From Kitasatospora albolonga (GTDB lineage: Bacteria; Actinomycetota; Actinomycetes; Streptomycetales; Streptomycetaceae): 64,000 nucleotides of DNA. Positions within the stretch are counted from its first letter, which is position 1. Each line of letters begins with the position of its first letter. Below are positions 11,894 to 21,089 of this stretch, in pieces. The position numbers and the translations under genes are program-made. The notes beneath the pieces are model-generated. The model was not told the DNA's origin. It saw only the letters and a list, made by a program, of their open reading frames with translations, and ran no database searches. Where the stretch lies: NCBI GenBank assembly GCA_002082585.1, contig CP020563.1, positions 3,962,001-4,026,000 of the forward strand. Direction: 5' to 3'.

Positions 11894-13759
11894 TCAGCCG
11901 TTCTTGATGCGGTTGGTGAGCTCGGTGACCTGGTTGTAGATGGAGCGGCGCTCCGCCATCAGGGCCCGGATCTTCCGGTCCGCGTGCATCACCGTCGTAT
12001 GGTCGCGTCCGCCGAACTGCGCGCCGATCTTCGGCAGCGAGAGGTCGGTGAGCTCCCGGCACAGATACATGGCGATCTGGCGCGCCGTCACCAGGACCCG
12101 GCTGCGCGAGGAGCCGCAGAGATCCTCCACCGTGAGGCCGAAGTAGTCCGCGGTGGCCGCCATGATGGCCGGCGCAGTGATCTCCGGGGCCGACTCCTCG
12201 CCGCCCGGGATCAGGTCCTTGAGCACGATCTCGGTCAGCCCGAGGTCCACCGGCTGCCGGTTGAGGGAGGCGAAGGCCGTCACCCGGATCAGGGCGCCCT
12301 CCAGCTCACGGATGTTGCGCGAGATCCGCGAGGCGATGAACTCCAGCACCTCCGGCGGCGCGTTCAGCTGCTCCTGCACCGCTTTCTTACGGAGGATGGC
12401 GATCCGGGTCTCCAGCTCGGGCGGCTGGACGTCGGTGGTCAGACCCCACTCGAAGCGGTTGCGCAGCCGGTCCTCCAGCGTCACCAGCTGCTTGGGCGGC
12501 CGGTCCGAGGAGAGCACGATCTGTTTGTTCGCGTTGTGCAGCGTATTGAAGGTGTGGAAGAACTCCTCCTGCGTCGACTCCTTGCTCGCCAGGAACTGGA
12601 TGTCGTCGACGAGCAGGATGTCGACATCGCGGTACCGCTTGCGGAAGGTGTCGCCCTTGCCGTCGCGGATCGAGTTGATGAACTCGTTGGTGAACTCCTC
12701 CGAGCTCACGTACCGCACCCGGGTGCCCGGGTAGAGGCTGCGCGCGTAGTGCCCGATGGCGTGCAGCAGGTGGGTCTTGCCGAGCCCCGACTCCCCGTAG
12801 ATGAAGAGGGGGTTGTACGCCTTCGCGGGCGCCTCGGCGACGGCGACGGCCGCGGCGTGCGCGAACCGGTTGGAGGCGCCGATGACGAAGGTGTCGAAAA
12901 GGTACTTCGGGTTCAGCCGGGCGTGCGGTTCGCCCGGGCCCGGCGCGGGGGCCGGCTGGGCGCCCATCGGACCGGGGACCGGGCCGCCGGTGCGCCCGGG
13001 GCCGGGTCCGCCCTGGCGGTGCTGCTGCTCGTGCGGATCGTGCCGGTCGCGCTGCTGCTCGTACCCCTGGCGCTCCGGCGGCTGCGAACGGTAGTCGTGC
13101 TGCGGCTGCTGCGGGCGCCCGGTGCCGTACGGCTCGCGCCACTGCTCGGCGGGCTGCTCGCGGTAGGCGTCCGAGGGCTGCTCGCGGTACGGCTCGGTCT
13201 CGCGGTAGGTGTCGGAGGCGGGCTGCTCGCGGTCCCGGTATCCCCCGTGCTGCGGCTGCTGCCAGGAGAGGTCGTCCTGGGTGCGCGGCCAGGCGCCCGG
13301 CTCGGGGCGCTGCTGCTGGTAATCGGGGTAGGCCGGGCGGGCCGTCGGCATGCCGTCGTCGGAGGGCCGGTGGCCGTAGCCGTCGTACGTGTCACCGTGC
13401 TGCGCGTCCTCGCGCGGCCGGTCCGGGTAGCGGTGCCCCTGCTGGCCCTGGTGCGGCTGGTGCATCGGCGGGGCGGGGGGTTCGCCCGCGGAGTCGTCGA
13501 CGGTGATCGCGATCCGGATGGGACGGCCGCACTCCCGGGTGAGCGTCTCGCTGATGAGCGGCGCGAGGCGCCCCTCGAGGACGCGCTTGCCCCATTCATT
13601 GGGGACGGCCAGGAGCGCGGTGTCGGCGACGAGTGCCAGCGGCTGGCAGCGTTCGATCCACTGCTTGTCCTTCGGCTCGATGCCCTGCTGCCCCTCCCCG
13701 AGGAGTTGCTCCAGCACTCGCGGCCACACTGCGGCAAGATCGGCAGGTACGTCAGCCAC
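11894..13759 (-). CDS. dnaA: Chromosomal replication initiator DnaA
   Basis: 621 residues from a GTG at 13757-13759, giving [23 protein letters not shown] as in other streptomycetes. Domain I covers about 1-110. Domain II (about 115-285) is very long and rich in Q, P, R, Y and D, a Streptomyces trait. Domain III is the AAA+ ATPase with Walker [12 protein letters not shown] near residue 320 and Walker [11 protein letters not shown]. Domain IV holds the DNA-binding signature [15 protein letters not shown] near residue 580, which reads DnaA boxes. It is transcribed toward oriC and ends in a double terminator. Two DnaA boxes in its upstream region suggest autoregulation. Confidence 0.97.
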   Translation of the reverse strand: MADVPADLAAVWPRVLEQLLGEGQQGIEPKDKQWIERCQPLALVADTALLAVPNEWGKRVLEGRLAPLISETLTRECGRPIRIAITVDDSAGEPPAPPMHQPHQGQQGHRYPDRPREDAQHGDTYDGYGHRPSDDGMPTARPAYPDYQQQRPEPGAWPRTQDDLSWQQPQHGGYRDREQPASDTYRETEPYREQPSDAYREQPAEQWREPYGTGRPQQPQHDYRSQPPERQGYEQQRDRHDPHEQQHRQGGPGPGRTGGPVPGPMGAQPAPAPGPGEPHARLNPKYLFDTFVIGASNRFAHAAAVAVAEAPAKAYNPLFIYGESGLGKTHLLHAIGHYARSLYPGTRVRYVSSEEFTNEFINSIRDGKGDTFRKRYRDVDILLVDDIQFLASKESTQEEFFHTFNTLHNANKQIVLSSDRPPKQLVTLEDRLRNRFEWGLTTDVQPPELETRIAILRKKAVQEQLNAPPEVLEFIASRISRNIRELEGALIRVTAFASLNRQPVDLGLTEIVLKDLIPGGEESAPEITAPAIMAATADYFGLTVEDLCGSSRSRVLVTARQIAMYLCRELTDLSLPKIGAQFGGRDHTTVMHADRKIRALMAERRSIYNQVTELTNRIKNG

Positions 13760-14145
13760 AAGGCACGCTCTCTCGCATGTCCCCTCCCACGAATGTGTGG
13801 TTCTCGGGACGGGATGGGTCGGGATGGGTGAGGCCCGGCAGTCGGGAAGGAAAAGAACCGGAGTTCAGCCACGGTAGTCAGGCCGGGCCGCGCGGTTCAA
13901 GTTGTTGTCCACAGGCTGTGCACAATGGGGGGTCGCGCGGAGCCGGTTTGACCGGATGGCGTAGCCGCGCGTACCGTGACCAGGTCGAGTTGTCGATGGC
14001 TGCTGCCGCCTGCCTCCGATGGGCAAAGATCACGATCTGTGATTGTGAAGCGGTGCACTAAGGCGTTTACGCGAGTTCCTCGTGGGCGCACGGTGACAGC
14101 CAGGCGATGTCCCGCCGAGACACGAATCATTTCTGGAGCCCCCGA
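13760..14145. promoter_or_regulatory. Divergent dnaA / rpmH promoter region
   Basis: 386 bases between the divergent dnaA (minus) and rpmH (plus). It holds the two DnaA boxes listed separately and must contain promoters for both operons. No gene is supported; in-frame readings here have poor codon bias. Confidence 0.7.
13905..13925. promoter_or_regulatory. Paired DnaA boxes in the dnaA promoter
   Basis: A perfect TTGTCCACA (13905-13913) is followed after 3 bases by TGTGCACAA (13917-13925) in the opposite orientation, about 150 bases upstream of dnaA. A two-box arrangement of this kind is known for Streptomyces dnaA autoregulation. Confidence 0.8.
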
Positions 14146-14283
14146 GTGAGCAAGCGCACCTTCCAGCCGAACAACCGCCGTCGCGCCAAGACCCACGGCT
14201 TCCGTCTGCGCATGCGTACCCGTGCCGGCCGTGCGATTCTCGCGAACCGCCGCGGCAAGGGCCGCAGCAGCCTGTCCGCCTGA
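14146..14283 (+). CDS. rpmH: 50S ribosomal protein L34
   Basis: 45 residues, beginning [20 protein letters not shown] and ending GRSSLSA, the highly conserved, very basic L34. A GTG start at 14146 follows TGGAGCC. It is the first gene of the rpmH-rnpA-yidD-yidC-khpB-rsmG run conserved next to dnaA in most bacteria. Confidence 0.97.
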
Positions 14284-14302
14284 TCGCTCACAGGTCCATG
14301 AC

Positions 14303-14674
14303 GTGCTGCCTACCGAGAATCGGCTGAGGCGGCGCGAGGACTTCGCGACCGCGGTACGACGAGGACGCCGAGCCGGTCGTCCACTGCTCGTCGTCCATCT
14401 ACGCAGCGGTGAAACGGACCCGCACGTGACGGGGGAGACTGTTCCCCCGCCGCGTGCGGGTTTCGTTGTCAGCAAAGCGGTGGGCGGCGCGGTCGTCCGC
14501 ACCGCGGTGAAGCGGAAGCTTCGCCACCTGGTCCGCGACCGGCTGGCGCAGCTGCCCCCCGGTAGCCTTGTTGTCGTACGAGCGCTGCCCGGTGCGGGCG
14601 ACGCCGACCATGCACAGCTGGCCCGAGACCTGGATGCCGCCCTTCAGCGGCTGCTGGGAGGGGGCGCGAGATGA
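14303..14674 (+). CDS. rnpA: Ribonuclease P protein component
   Basis: 123 residues from a GTG at 14303 ([18 protein letters not shown]), matching the length of other Streptomyces RnpA proteins. It is the protein cofactor of RNase P, which trims tRNA 5' leaders. The conserved F-x-x-A ([12 protein letters not shown]) and the basic helix are present, but the RNR-type motif reads [13 protein letters not shown]: the normally invariant asparagine after the first arginine is threonine (codon ACC where AAC is expected). The stop overlaps the yidD start (ATGA), showing translational coupling. Confidence 0.95.
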   Translation: MLPTENRLRRREDFATAVRRGRRAGRPLLVVHLRSGETDPHVTGETVPPPRAGFVVSKAVGGAVVRTAVKRKLRHLVRDRLAQLPPGSLVVVRALPGAGDADHAQLARDLDAALQRLLGGGAR

Positions 14675-15030
14675 AGTACCCGCTGCTTGCCCTCATCAAG
14701 CTGTACCAGTGGACGATCAGCCCACTGCTCGGGCCTGTCTGCCGTTACTACCCGTCGTGTTCCCACTATGGATATACGGCTATCGACCGGCACGGTGCGA
14801 TCAAGGGAACAGCGCTGACCGCCTGGCGCATCCTGCGGTGCAATCCGTGGTCACCCGGCGGTGTGGACCATGTCCCGCAACGCAAGCGTCCGCGGTGGCA
14901 CCAGCTGCTGCGCAACGGCCTGCGCGGCGGCAAGGGCGGGGAGCCCGCCGCTGATGTGCCGTCCGGGGGGTCGGTCTCCGAAACCCCGAGCCCGGCCACA
15001 GAGACCTCGCCCAATGCTCAAGGAGCCTGA
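14671..15030 (+). CDS. yidD: Membrane protein insertion efficiency factor YidD
   Basis: 119 residues. The signature [15 protein letters not shown] and the following [18 protein letters not shown] are typical of YidD, a small amphipathic protein at the inner face of the membrane that aids YidC-dependent insertion. The C-terminal 45 residues are hydrophilic and not conserved. It overlaps rnpA by 4 bases and ends 3 bases before yidC. Confidence 0.95.
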   Translation: MKYPLLALIKLYQWTISPLLGPVCRYYPSCSHYGYTAIDRHGAIKGTALTAWRILRCNPWSPGGVDHVPQRKRPRWHQLLRNGLRGGKGGEPAADVPSGGSVSETPSPATETSPNAQGA

Positions 15031-15033
15031 TTA

Positions 15034-16281
15034 GTGGACACGATTGCCAGTCTGTTCAGCTTTATCACCACGCCCGTCTCGTGGATCATCGTCCAGTTCC
15101 ACAAGGTCTACGGAGCGCTTTTCGGCGATGACTCCGGGTGGGCCTGGGGACTGTCGATCGTGTCCCTGGTGGTGCTGATCCGGATCTGCCTGATCCCGCT
15201 CTTCGTGAAGCAGATCAAGTCGACCCGCAATATGCAGGTGCTCCAGCCGAAGATGAAGGCGATCCAGGAGCGCTACAAGAACGACAAGCAGCGTCAGTCC
15301 GAAGAGATGATGAAGCTGTACAAGGAGACGGGTACCAACCCGCTCTCCTCGTGCCTTCCCATCCTGGCGCAGTCCCCGTTCTTCTTCGCCCTGTACCACG
15401 TGCTGTCGTCCATCGCCTCGGGCAAGAAGATCGGCGCGATCGACCAGCAGCTGCTCGACAGCGCACGTGAGGCGCACATCTTCGGCGCCCCGCTGGCCGC
15501 CAAGTTCATGGACAGCGCCGACAAGGTCGCCTCGCTCAACGCCTCCCTGACCGACGTCCGCGTCGTCACCGCGCTGATGATCGTGCTGATGTCCGCGTCG
15601 CAGTTCTTCACCCAGCGCCAGCTGATGACGAAGAACGTCGACCTGACGGTGAAGACCCCGTACATGAACCAGCAGAAGATGCTGATGTACATCTTCCCGG
15701 TCATCTTCGCCGTGATGGGTATCAACTTCCCCGTCGGTGTCCTGGTCTACTGGCTGACCACCAACGTCTGGACCATGGGTCAGCAGATGTACGTGATCAA
15801 CCAGAACCCGACGCCGGGCAGCAAGGCGCAGGACGCCTACCTCCAGCGGGTTCTCAAGCGGGTGGACTCCGGGGGCCAGGTCCGCGGTCGTGCCCAGCGC
15901 AGGACCGTCAAGGCGGTCGTCGCCAAGGGCCCCGACCGCAACGACATCGAGCGCAAGTTCATCACCGGACTGAGCAAGATGGGTCTCGTGGCTCAGGAGG
16001 ACGGCACCGTCAAGAAGGGCGAGGTCGTTCCCGAGGCCGAGGCGCCCAAGCGCCAGCAGCCCAAGCGCCAGACCAAGGCGAAGCGGCAGACGGCCGGCCA
16101 CACCCCCGCCTCCGGCGGTGCCAAGGACGAGGCCGACGCCAAGACCTCGCTGGAGAAGCGGGACGCATCGCAGGACGACAAGCCGACGTCGGCGCGCAAG
16201 ACCGCCTCCGGCTCCTCACGCCAAGCCAAGTCCGGGCAGCGCAAGGGCCCGCAGCGGCCCAAGCACCCGTCCAAGAAGTAA
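15034..16281 (+). CDS. yidC: Membrane protein insertase YidC/Oxa1
   Basis: 415 residues from a GTG at 15034. The conserved 5-helix insertase core spans about residues 1-260, including [16 protein letters not shown] segments ([19 protein letters not shown]) and the coiled cytoplasmic hairpin rich in K and Q. It lacks the large periplasmic domain of proteobacterial YidC, as expected for a Gram-positive type. The C-terminal 130 residues are very basic (K, R, Q and S repeats) and could contact the ribosome. Tightly linked to yidD upstream and khpB 14 bases downstream. Confidence 0.96.
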   Translation: MDTIASLFSFITTPVSWIIVQFHKVYGALFGDDSGWAWGLSIVSLVVLIRICLIPLFVKQIKSTRNMQVLQPKMKAIQERYKNDKQRQSEEMMKLYKETGTNPLSSCLPILAQSPFFFALYHVLSSIASGKKIGAIDQQLLDSAREAHIFGAPLAAKFMDSADKVASLNASLTDVRVVTALMIVLMSASQFFTQRQLMTKNVDLTVKTPYMNQQKMLMYIFPVIFAVMGINFPVGVLVYWLTTNVWTMGQQMYVINQNPTPGSKAQDAYLQRVLKRVDSGGQVRGRAQRRTVKAVVAKGPDRNDIERKFITGLSKMGLVAQEDGTVKKGEVVPEAEAPKRQQPKRQTKAKRQTAGHTPASGGAKDEADAKTSLEKRDASQDDKPTSARKTASGSSRQAKSGQRKGPQRPKHPSKK

Positions 16282-16295
16282 GAAGGAGTCCACCC

Positions 16296-16805
16296 GTGAC
16301 GGAAGGCACCACCTCCAAGGCCGCCGAGGGCAGCGACACTCTGACCCGTCTTGAGCAGGAGGGGGAGATCGCGGCCGACTACCTCGAGGGCCTGCTCGAC
16401 ATCGCCGACCTCGACGGCGACATCGACATGGACGTCGAGGCGGACCGGGCCGCGGTATCGATCATCAGCGACTCGGCACGTGAGCTCCAGAAGCTCGTGG
16501 GCCGCGACGGTGAGGTGCTGGAGGCGCTCCAGGAGCTGACCCGGCTGGCCGTGCACCGGGAGACCGGTGACCGCAGCCGTCTGATGCTGGACATCGGAGG
16601 CTTCCGGGCCAAGAAGCGGGAGATCCTCGCAGAGCTGGGTGCCAAGGCAGCCCAGGAGGTCAAGAGCTCCGGCCAGCCGGTCAAGCTGGACCCGATGACG
16701 CCGTTCGAGCGCAAGGTCGTGCACGACGCGATCGCCGCAGCCGGTCTCCGGAGCGAGTCGGAGGGCGAGGAGCCGCAGCGCTTCGTCGTCGTTCTCCCGG
16801 CCTGA
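16296..16805 (+). CDS. khpB: Jag/KhpB-type RNA-binding protein
   Basis: 169 residues from GTG 16296. A KH-type segment lies in the middle (about 50-95, containing KLVGRDGEVLEALQELTRLAV) and an R3H domain at the C-terminal end (PMTPFERKVVHDAIAAAGL). The Jag N-terminal domain seen in Firmicutes is missing; instead the first 35 residues are acidic. It is a cytoplasmic RNA-binding protein; KhpB homologues influence cell-envelope synthesis. It follows yidC as in most Gram-positive bacteria. Confidence 0.92.
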   Translation: MTEGTTSKAAEGSDTLTRLEQEGEIAADYLEGLLDIADLDGDIDMDVEADRAAVSIISDSARELQKLVGRDGEVLEALQELTRLAVHRETGDRSRLMLDIGGFRAKKREILAELGAKAAQEVKSSGQPVKLDPMTPFERKVVHDAIAAAGLRSESEGEEPQRFVVVLPA

Positions 16806-16821
16806 CCGGACCCTTGTACTG

Positions 16822-16851
16822 TCGGCCCCGTCTGTTCACAGGCGGGGCCGA
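16822..16851 (+). terminator. Terminator after khpB
   Basis: Stem TCGGCCCCG / CGGGGCCGA (16822-16830, 16843-16851) followed by ATCTTTGT, 17 bases after the khpB stop. rsmG probably has its own promoter or receives read-through. Confidence 0.65.
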
Positions 16852-16914
16852 TCTTTGTCAGCCTGATAGTCAGCCAGCCACAGTGCGCTAGTGCGGTACG
16901 GAAGGACGGTCCCC

Positions 16915-17631
16915 GTGACGGACGCTGCAGAGCTCCCCCAGGCACCTGAAGAGGCGCAGGCGGTCTTCGGAGAGCTCTTCCCGGAGGCTGTCCGGTACGC
17001 GGAGCTTCTCGCGGACGCGGGGGTGAAGCGTGGACTGATCGGACCGCGCGAGGTGCCGCGGTTGTGGGAGCGGCACCTGCTGAACTGCGCGGTGCTCTCC
17101 GAGGTGGTGCCGGAAGGCGTCACGGTCTGCGATGTGGGCTCGGGCGCCGGCCTGCCCGGTATCCCGCTGGCCCTGGTACGCCCCGACCTCAAGATCACTT
17201 TGCTGGAACCGCTCCTGCGCCGGACGAACTTCCTCCAGGAGGTCGTCGAACTGCTCGGCCTGGACCATGTGACGGTGGTGCGCGGGCGGGCCGAGGAGGT
17301 CCTCGGAACGCTCCAGCCCGTCCATGTGGTGACCGCCCGTGCCGTGGCGCCGCTGGACCGGCTCGCGGGCTGGGGGGTGCCTCTGCTGCGCCCGTACGGG
17401 GAGATGCTCGCGCTGAAGGGCGACACCGCCGAGGAGGAGATCAACGGCGCCAGGGCGGCTCTGAGCAAGCTCGGGGTGCTGGAGACCGAGGTGCTCCAGG
17501 TCGGTGAGGGAGTGGTCGATCCGCTCTCCACGGTGGTGCGCGTGGTGGTGGGCGAGAGCCCCGGCGGTGTGAGGTTCGCCGCAAAGAGGGCCAAGGCCGC
17601 ACGGGTGGGACGCACGCGCCGACGCCGCTGA
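16915..17631 (+). CDS. rsmG: 16S rRNA (guanine-N7) methyltransferase G
   Basis: 238 residues from GTG 16915, preceded by GGAAGGA; an upstream GTG at 16891 is less likely. RsmG methylates G527 of 16S rRNA using S-adenosylmethionine; loss gives low-level streptomycin resistance and can raise antibiotic production in Streptomyces. The SAM-binding loop is [16 protein letters not shown] near residue 75, and ERHLLNC is the usual upstream motif. It ends in a basic tail (RVGRTRRRR). Stands between khpB and parA as in other actinobacteria. Confidence 0.96.
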   Translation: MTDAAELPQAPEEAQAVFGELFPEAVRYAELLADAGVKRGLIGPREVPRLWERHLLNCAVLSEVVPEGVTVCDVGSGAGLPGIPLALVRPDLKITLLEPLLRRTNFLQEVVELLGLDHVTVVRGRAEEVLGTLQPVHVVTARAVAPLDRLAGWGVPLLRPYGEMLALKGDTAEEEINGARAALSKLGVLETEVLQVGEGVVDPLSTVVRVVVGESPGGVRFAAKRAKAARVGRTRRRR

Positions 17632-17787
17632 GGGCCGCGACGGCTTCGGCGGAGGTCTGTCCGGGGCCATGTCGGCATGGCCGTTTCCGGGGGATCTCTG
17701 CCGCCTAGCAGCGGTACGCCGGGAAAGCGGCCATCCGTACCCCCTGCGGAGTGTCGTGGCCTGGCAGTTGCGTCGCGGAGGCATCGT

Positions 17788-17801
17788 GTTTCACGTGAAA
17801 C
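17788..17801. other. parS: parS site 1 (upstream of parA)
   Basis: Perfect 14-base GTTTCACGTGAAAC, the ParB-binding centromere site of Streptomyces, 147 bases upstream of the parA start. Confidence 0.95.
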
Positions 17802-17884
17802 GTCGCTCTCTGCTGCAGGGAATCATCGGCCGCGGTCGTGCGGCTGCCACACCGCGCGACCGGAAGCCCGTACGGGTTACCGAG

Positions 17885-17911
17885 TTGTCCACACACGCGG
17901 ATTCATCCACA
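17885..17911 (+). promoter_or_regulatory. Two DnaA boxes upstream of parA
   Basis: TTGTCCACA (17885-17893, perfect) and TCATCCACA (17903-17911), same orientation, 18 bases apart, ending 36 bases before the parA ATG. They are about 6 kb from oriC, so they could couple parAB expression to DnaA. This function is inference. Confidence 0.6.
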
Positions 17912-17947
17912 GAACAGCGGGCCTCGCTGGTTCACGACCCCGAAAGC

Positions 17948-19024
17948 ATGGCAGGCTCTGCTCATTGCGAGCCTGTAGTCGAGGAGAGTGAATCGTTGCG
18001 GTCCGACGCCAACATCGCGGGGCCGATGACCGATCCGGTCCCCGGTCCCCGAACCGAGTCCGTGGGGGACGGTGTTTCACGTGAAACACCGCCGCCGATG
18101 GACGACACCCCCATCGGTCGTGCCGCGCAGCTGGCGGTCGAGGCCCTCGGCCGTGCCGGTGAGGGGCTGCCGCGCCCTGACCGGACCCGCGTCATCGTGG
18201 TGGCCAACCAGAAGGGCGGAGTCGGTAAGACGACCACGACGGTCAACCTCGCTGCCTCGCTGGCCCTGCACGGCGCGCGGGTCCTGGTGGTCGACCTCGA
18301 CCCGCAGGGCAACGCCTCCACAGCCCTGGGGATCGATCACCACGCCGATGTCCCTTCGATCTACGACGTCCTGGTGGAGAGCCGCCCGCTCTCCGAGGTG
18401 GTCCAGCCCGTACCGGACGTCGAGGGTCTCTTCTGCGCCCCCGCCACCATCGATCTCGCCGGTGCGGAGATCGAGCTCGTGTCGCTGGTGGCGCGGGAGA
18501 GCCGGCTCCAGCGGGCCATCCAGGCGTACGAGCAGCCGCTGGACTACATCCTCATCGACTGCCCGCCCTCCCTCGGCCTGCTGACGGTGAACGCGATGGT
18601 GGCCGGGGCGGAGGTGCTCATCCCCATCCAGTGCGAGTACTACGCGCTGGAGGGCCTGGGGCAGCTGCTCCGGAACGTCGACCTGGTACGGGGGCACCTC
18701 AACCCGGAGCTGCACGTCTCGACGATCCTGCTGACGATGTACGACGGCAGGACCAGGCTGGCCTCCCAGGTGGCCGAGGAGGTCCGTACCCACTTCGGCA
18801 AGGAGGTGCTGCGGACGAGCATCCCGAGGTCGGTACGTATCTCCGAGGCGCCGAGCTACGGGCAGACCGTGCTGACCTACGACCCGGGGTCCAGCGGCTC
18901 GCTCTCCTACCTCGAAGCCGCCCGGGAGATCGCCCTGCGGGGCGTCGGTGTGCACTACGAGGCCCAGCACGCCCACACGAGCAGTCAGAACAGCCAGCAG
19001 AACGTTTCGGAGGGCATTCAGTGA
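17948..19024 (+). CDS. parA: Chromosome partitioning ATPase ParA
   Basis: 358 residues from ATG 17948 (MAGSAHCEPVVEESES). ParA is a Walker-type ATPase that positions ParB-bound origins; in Streptomyces it extends along sporulating hyphae from the tip. The deviant Walker A is KGGVGKTTTTVNLAA near residue 90, followed by VVDLDPQGNAST and the Walker B-like IDCPPSLGLL. The 70-residue N-terminal extension is acidic and less conserved. The stop overlaps the parB GTG (GTGA). A parS site lies inside the gene and encodes VSRET at about residue 45. No strong Shine-Dalgarno is visible at the chosen start; a later in-frame ATG (MTDPVPG) is possible. Confidence 0.93.
   Translation: MAGSAHCEPVVEESESLRSDANIAGPMTDPVPGPRTESVGDGVSRETPPPMDDTPIGRAAQLAVEALGRAGEGLPRPDRTRVIVVANQKGGVGKTTTTVNLAASLALHGARVLVVDLDPQGNASTALGIDHHADVPSIYDVLVESRPLSEVVQPVPDVEGLFCAPATIDLAGAEIELVSLVARESRLQRAIQAYEQPLDYILIDCPPSLGLLTVNAMVAGAEVLIPIQCEYYALEGLGQLLRNVDLVRGHLNPELHVSTILLTMYDGRTRLASQVAEEVRTHFGKEVLRTSIPRSVRISEAPSYGQTVLTYDPGSSGSLSYLEAAREIALRGVGVHYEAQHAHTSSQNSQQNVSEGIQ
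18074..18087. other. parS: parS site 2 (inside parA)
   Basis: Perfect GTTTCACGTGAAAC centred in a 22-base palindrome (18070-18091). In the parA frame it encodes Val-Ser-Arg-Glu-Thr. Confidence 0.95.
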
Positions 19025-20094
19025 GTGAGCGACGTAGAGGTCTGGGGCGTGGGCTCGGTGCGCTGATCCCCGCCGCTCCGCAGGAGAAGCAGGTATCGGC
19101 GCCCGGCGGAGGGCCGGTCCTGACGACGGAGCGGGGTGTGGCCGCCGCGAAGGTGACCGCACTCCCGTCGTCCCCGGTGGTGCCGGAGCCGGCGTCCGCG
19201 CCGGAGGACCGGGCGGAGCAGGAGGCGGGGACGTCCGGTGCGTACTTCGCCGAGCTGCCCCTCGAGTCGATCACGCCGAACCCCCGTCAGCCCCGTGAGG
19301 TGTTCGACGAGGACGCCCTGGCCGAGCTGGTCACCTCCATCAAGGAGGTCGGCCTTCTCCAGCCGGTCGTCGTGCGCAAGGTGGCGACGGACCGCTATGA
19401 GCTCATCATGGGTGAGCGCCGCTGGCGGGCCTGCCGTGAAGCGGGCCTGGAGCGGATTCCGACCATCGTCCGCGCCACGGACGACGAGAAGCTCCTCCTG
19501 GACGCGCTGCTGGAGAACCTGCACCGGGCTCAGCTGAACCCGTTGGAGGAGGCGGCCGCGTACGACCAGCTGCTCAAGGACTTCAAGTGCACCCATGACC
19601 AGCTGGCCGACCGGATCGGGCGGTCCCGGCCCCAGGTCTCCAACACGCTCCGGCTTCTGCGGCTCTCGCCGCCGGTACAGCGCCGGGTGGCGGCAGGCGT
19701 CCTCTCGGCCGGTCACGCCCGGGCCCTGCTGTCCGTGGACGACTCCGAGGAGCAGGACCGGCTGGCCCACCGCATCGTGGCGGAGGGGCTCTCGGTCCGG
19801 GCGGTCGAGGAGATCGTGACGCTCATGGGCTCGCGTCCCACGAGCGCCCCGAAGCCGAAGGGCCCAAGGGCCGGTGGGCGGCTCTCCCCCGCGCTGACCG
19901 ATCTGGCGACCCGGCTCTCCGACCGCTTCGAGACCCGGGTGAAGGTCGACCTGGGCCAGAAGAAGGGCAAGATCACCGTCGAGTTCGCCTCGATGGAGGA
20001 TCTGGAGCGCATCCTCGGCTCCCTTGCCCCGGGCGAGGGAAAGGTGCTGGAGCGCAAGCTCGCCGAGACGCCCGACGAGGGCGACGAGGGCTGA
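19021..20094 (+). CDS. parB: Chromosome partitioning protein ParB (parS-binding CTPase)
   Basis: 357 residues from GTG 19021 (VSERRRGLGRGLGALIP), which overlaps the parA stop. ParB loads at parS, binds CTP and slides to form the origin segrosome. The N-terminal basic GRGLGAL motif contacts ParA. The CTP-binding fold includes NPRQPREVF (about residue 85) and GERRWRACREAGL (about 130). A helix-turn-helix near residues 180-205 (DQLADRIGRSRPQVSNTLRLL) reads parS. A dimerisation domain forms the C-terminus. Eleven parS sites in the window are its expected targets. Confidence 0.97.
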   Translation: MSERRRGLGRGLGALIPAAPQEKQVSAPGGGPVLTTERGVAAAKVTALPSSPVVPEPASAPEDRAEQEAGTSGAYFAELPLESITPNPRQPREVFDEDALAELVTSIKEVGLLQPVVVRKVATDRYELIMGERRWRACREAGLERIPTIVRATDDEKLLLDALLENLHRAQLNPLEEAAAYDQLLKDFKCTHDQLADRIGRSRPQVSNTLRLLRLSPPVQRRVAAGVLSAGHARALLSVDDSEEQDRLAHRIVAEGLSVRAVEEIVTLMGSRPTSAPKPKGPRAGGRLSPALTDLATRLSDRFETRVKVDLGQKKGKITVEFASMEDLERILGSLAPGEGKVLERKLAETPDEGDEG

Positions 20095-20119
20095 GCCCGT
20101 AGCGCGCAGGGCCGCATGA

Positions 20120-20161
20120 GGGCGGGCCGTGGACCGGTGCTGACCGGAACGCGGCCCGCCC
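20120..20161 (+). terminator. Terminator of parAB
   Basis: 10-base stem GGGCGGGCCG / CGGCCCGCCC (20120-20129, 20152-20161) with a partly paired loop, followed by TTTG, 25 bases after parB. Confidence 0.7.
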
Positions 20162-20258
20162 TTTGCCCTCTCTCGGTATCTGCATCACCTCTGGGTGGAT
20201 ACGATGCGATCTGTGATGGCGCATCCACGGTGATCGACCTCGGAGGAGGGCGGGGACC

Positions 20259-20516
20259 TTGCGAACAGTGAGCCGCAGTCGGCTGGTGACGGTCGGGCTG
20301 GGCCTGGGAGCCGTCGGGGGATTCGTCGGCAGTCTGTTCCATGAACGGAACGCGCTGGCGGCCGCACGCGGTGCGGCGGGCGAGGGAAAAGAGGAATCGC
20401 CGCCATGGGGCGTCGGCTTGTACCGCTCACCTTGGACAACCTTCAGGACCTCCCCGAGCGCTGCCGCGCGTGCGTCTTCTGGGAGCTTGACCCGGTCAGC
20501 GGAGAAGCCGCGGTAA
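20259..20516 (+). CDS. Possible small membrane protein (uncertain)
   Basis: An 85-codon frame starting at TTG 20259 behind a good GGAGGAGG sequence. Residues 9-26 (LVTVGLGLGAVGGFVGSL) form a glycine-rich hydrophobic segment. Against it: the last 112 bases overlap the GNAT gene that follows in another frame, and the overlapping part has unbiased composition. It may be a real short gene, or simply the leader of the GNAT gene. No family recognised. Confidence 0.3.
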   Translation: MRTVSRSRLVTVGLGLGAVGGFVGSLFHERNALAAARGAAGEGKEESPPWGVGLYRSPWTTFRTSPSAAARASSGSLTRSAEKPR

Positions 20517-21022
20517 AGGCGGGCAAGCCGGAGCTGGAGAAGGAAGCCTGGATCTCCGGGGTGCTTCTGGAGTGGGGCTCCTGCGGCCGGGTCGTCTATG
20601 TGGACGACGTTCCGGTGGGCTTCGTGCTCTACGCGCCGCCCGCCTACGTCCCGCGCTCGACAGCCTTCCCCACCAGCCCGGTCTCCCCCGACGCCGTTCA
20701 GCTCATCACCGGGCTGATCGTTCCGGGGTATCAGGGCCAGGGGCTCGGCCGGGTCCTGGTGCAGACGGTGGCCAAGGACGTACTGCGCCGGGGGTTCAAG
20801 GCGATCGAGGCGTTCGGGGATGCCCGGTCCGAGGCGTTCGACTGTGTGCTCCCGGCGGACCATCTGCTGGCGGTCGGCTTCAAGACCGTACGGCCCCACC
20901 CCAGGTATCCCCGTCTGCGGCTGGAACTGAGGGCGACGCTTTCCTGGAAGGAGGACGTCGAGATGGCTCTCGACCGGCTCCTGGGCGCAGTCCAGAAGGA
21001 ACCGGCGCTCCGCCCGCTCTGA
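20405..21022 (+). CDS. GNAT-family N-acetyltransferase
   Basis: 205 residues from ATG 20405 with GAGGA upstream. The acetyl-CoA loop is VPGYQGQGLGRVLVQTV (about residues 105-121), preceded by a beta strand LITGLIV, so this is a GNAT enzyme; the substrate cannot be read from sequence. An N-terminal cysteine pair (CRACVFWEL) is notable. The same position beside parB is occupied by a GNAT gene in other streptomycetes, whereas M. tuberculosis has the cell-wall regulator CwlM nearby. A terminator and a parS site follow it. Confidence 0.85.
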   Translation: MGRRLVPLTLDNLQDLPERCRACVFWELDPVSGEAAVKAGKPELEKEAWISGVLLEWGSCGRVVYVDDVPVGFVLYAPPAYVPRSTAFPTSPVSPDAVQLITGLIVPGYQGQGLGRVLVQTVAKDVLRRGFKAIEAFGDARSEAFDCVLPADHLLAVGFKTVRPHPRYPRLRLELRATLSWKEDVEMALDRLLGAVQKEPALRPL

Positions 21023-21063
21023 CACCGGGTCCGGGGCGCGACGGCCACCGTATGCGGAACGGG

Positions 21064-21086
21064 CCCGCCCCCGATGCGGGGGCGGG
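21064..21086. terminator. Bidirectional terminator between the GNAT gene and trxA
   Basis: Perfect 9-base stem CCCGCCCCC / GGGGGCGGG with loop GATGC, between convergent genes and 3 bases from a parS site. Confidence 0.7.
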
Positions 21087-21089
21087 ACC

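Larger units (their letters stand above)
17632..17947. promoter_or_regulatory. parAB upstream region with a parS site and DnaA boxes
   Basis: 316 bases between rsmG and parA. The frame of parA is open through it, but it lacks a good start and its sequence carries regulatory sites instead: parS at 17788-17801 and two DnaA boxes at 17885-17911. The parA promoter must lie here. Confidence 0.6.

Noticed and set aside
10590..12062. Open frame crossing oriC
   Set aside because: Runs antisense or out of frame through dnaN, the DnaA-box cluster and dnaA; composed of low-complexity residues.
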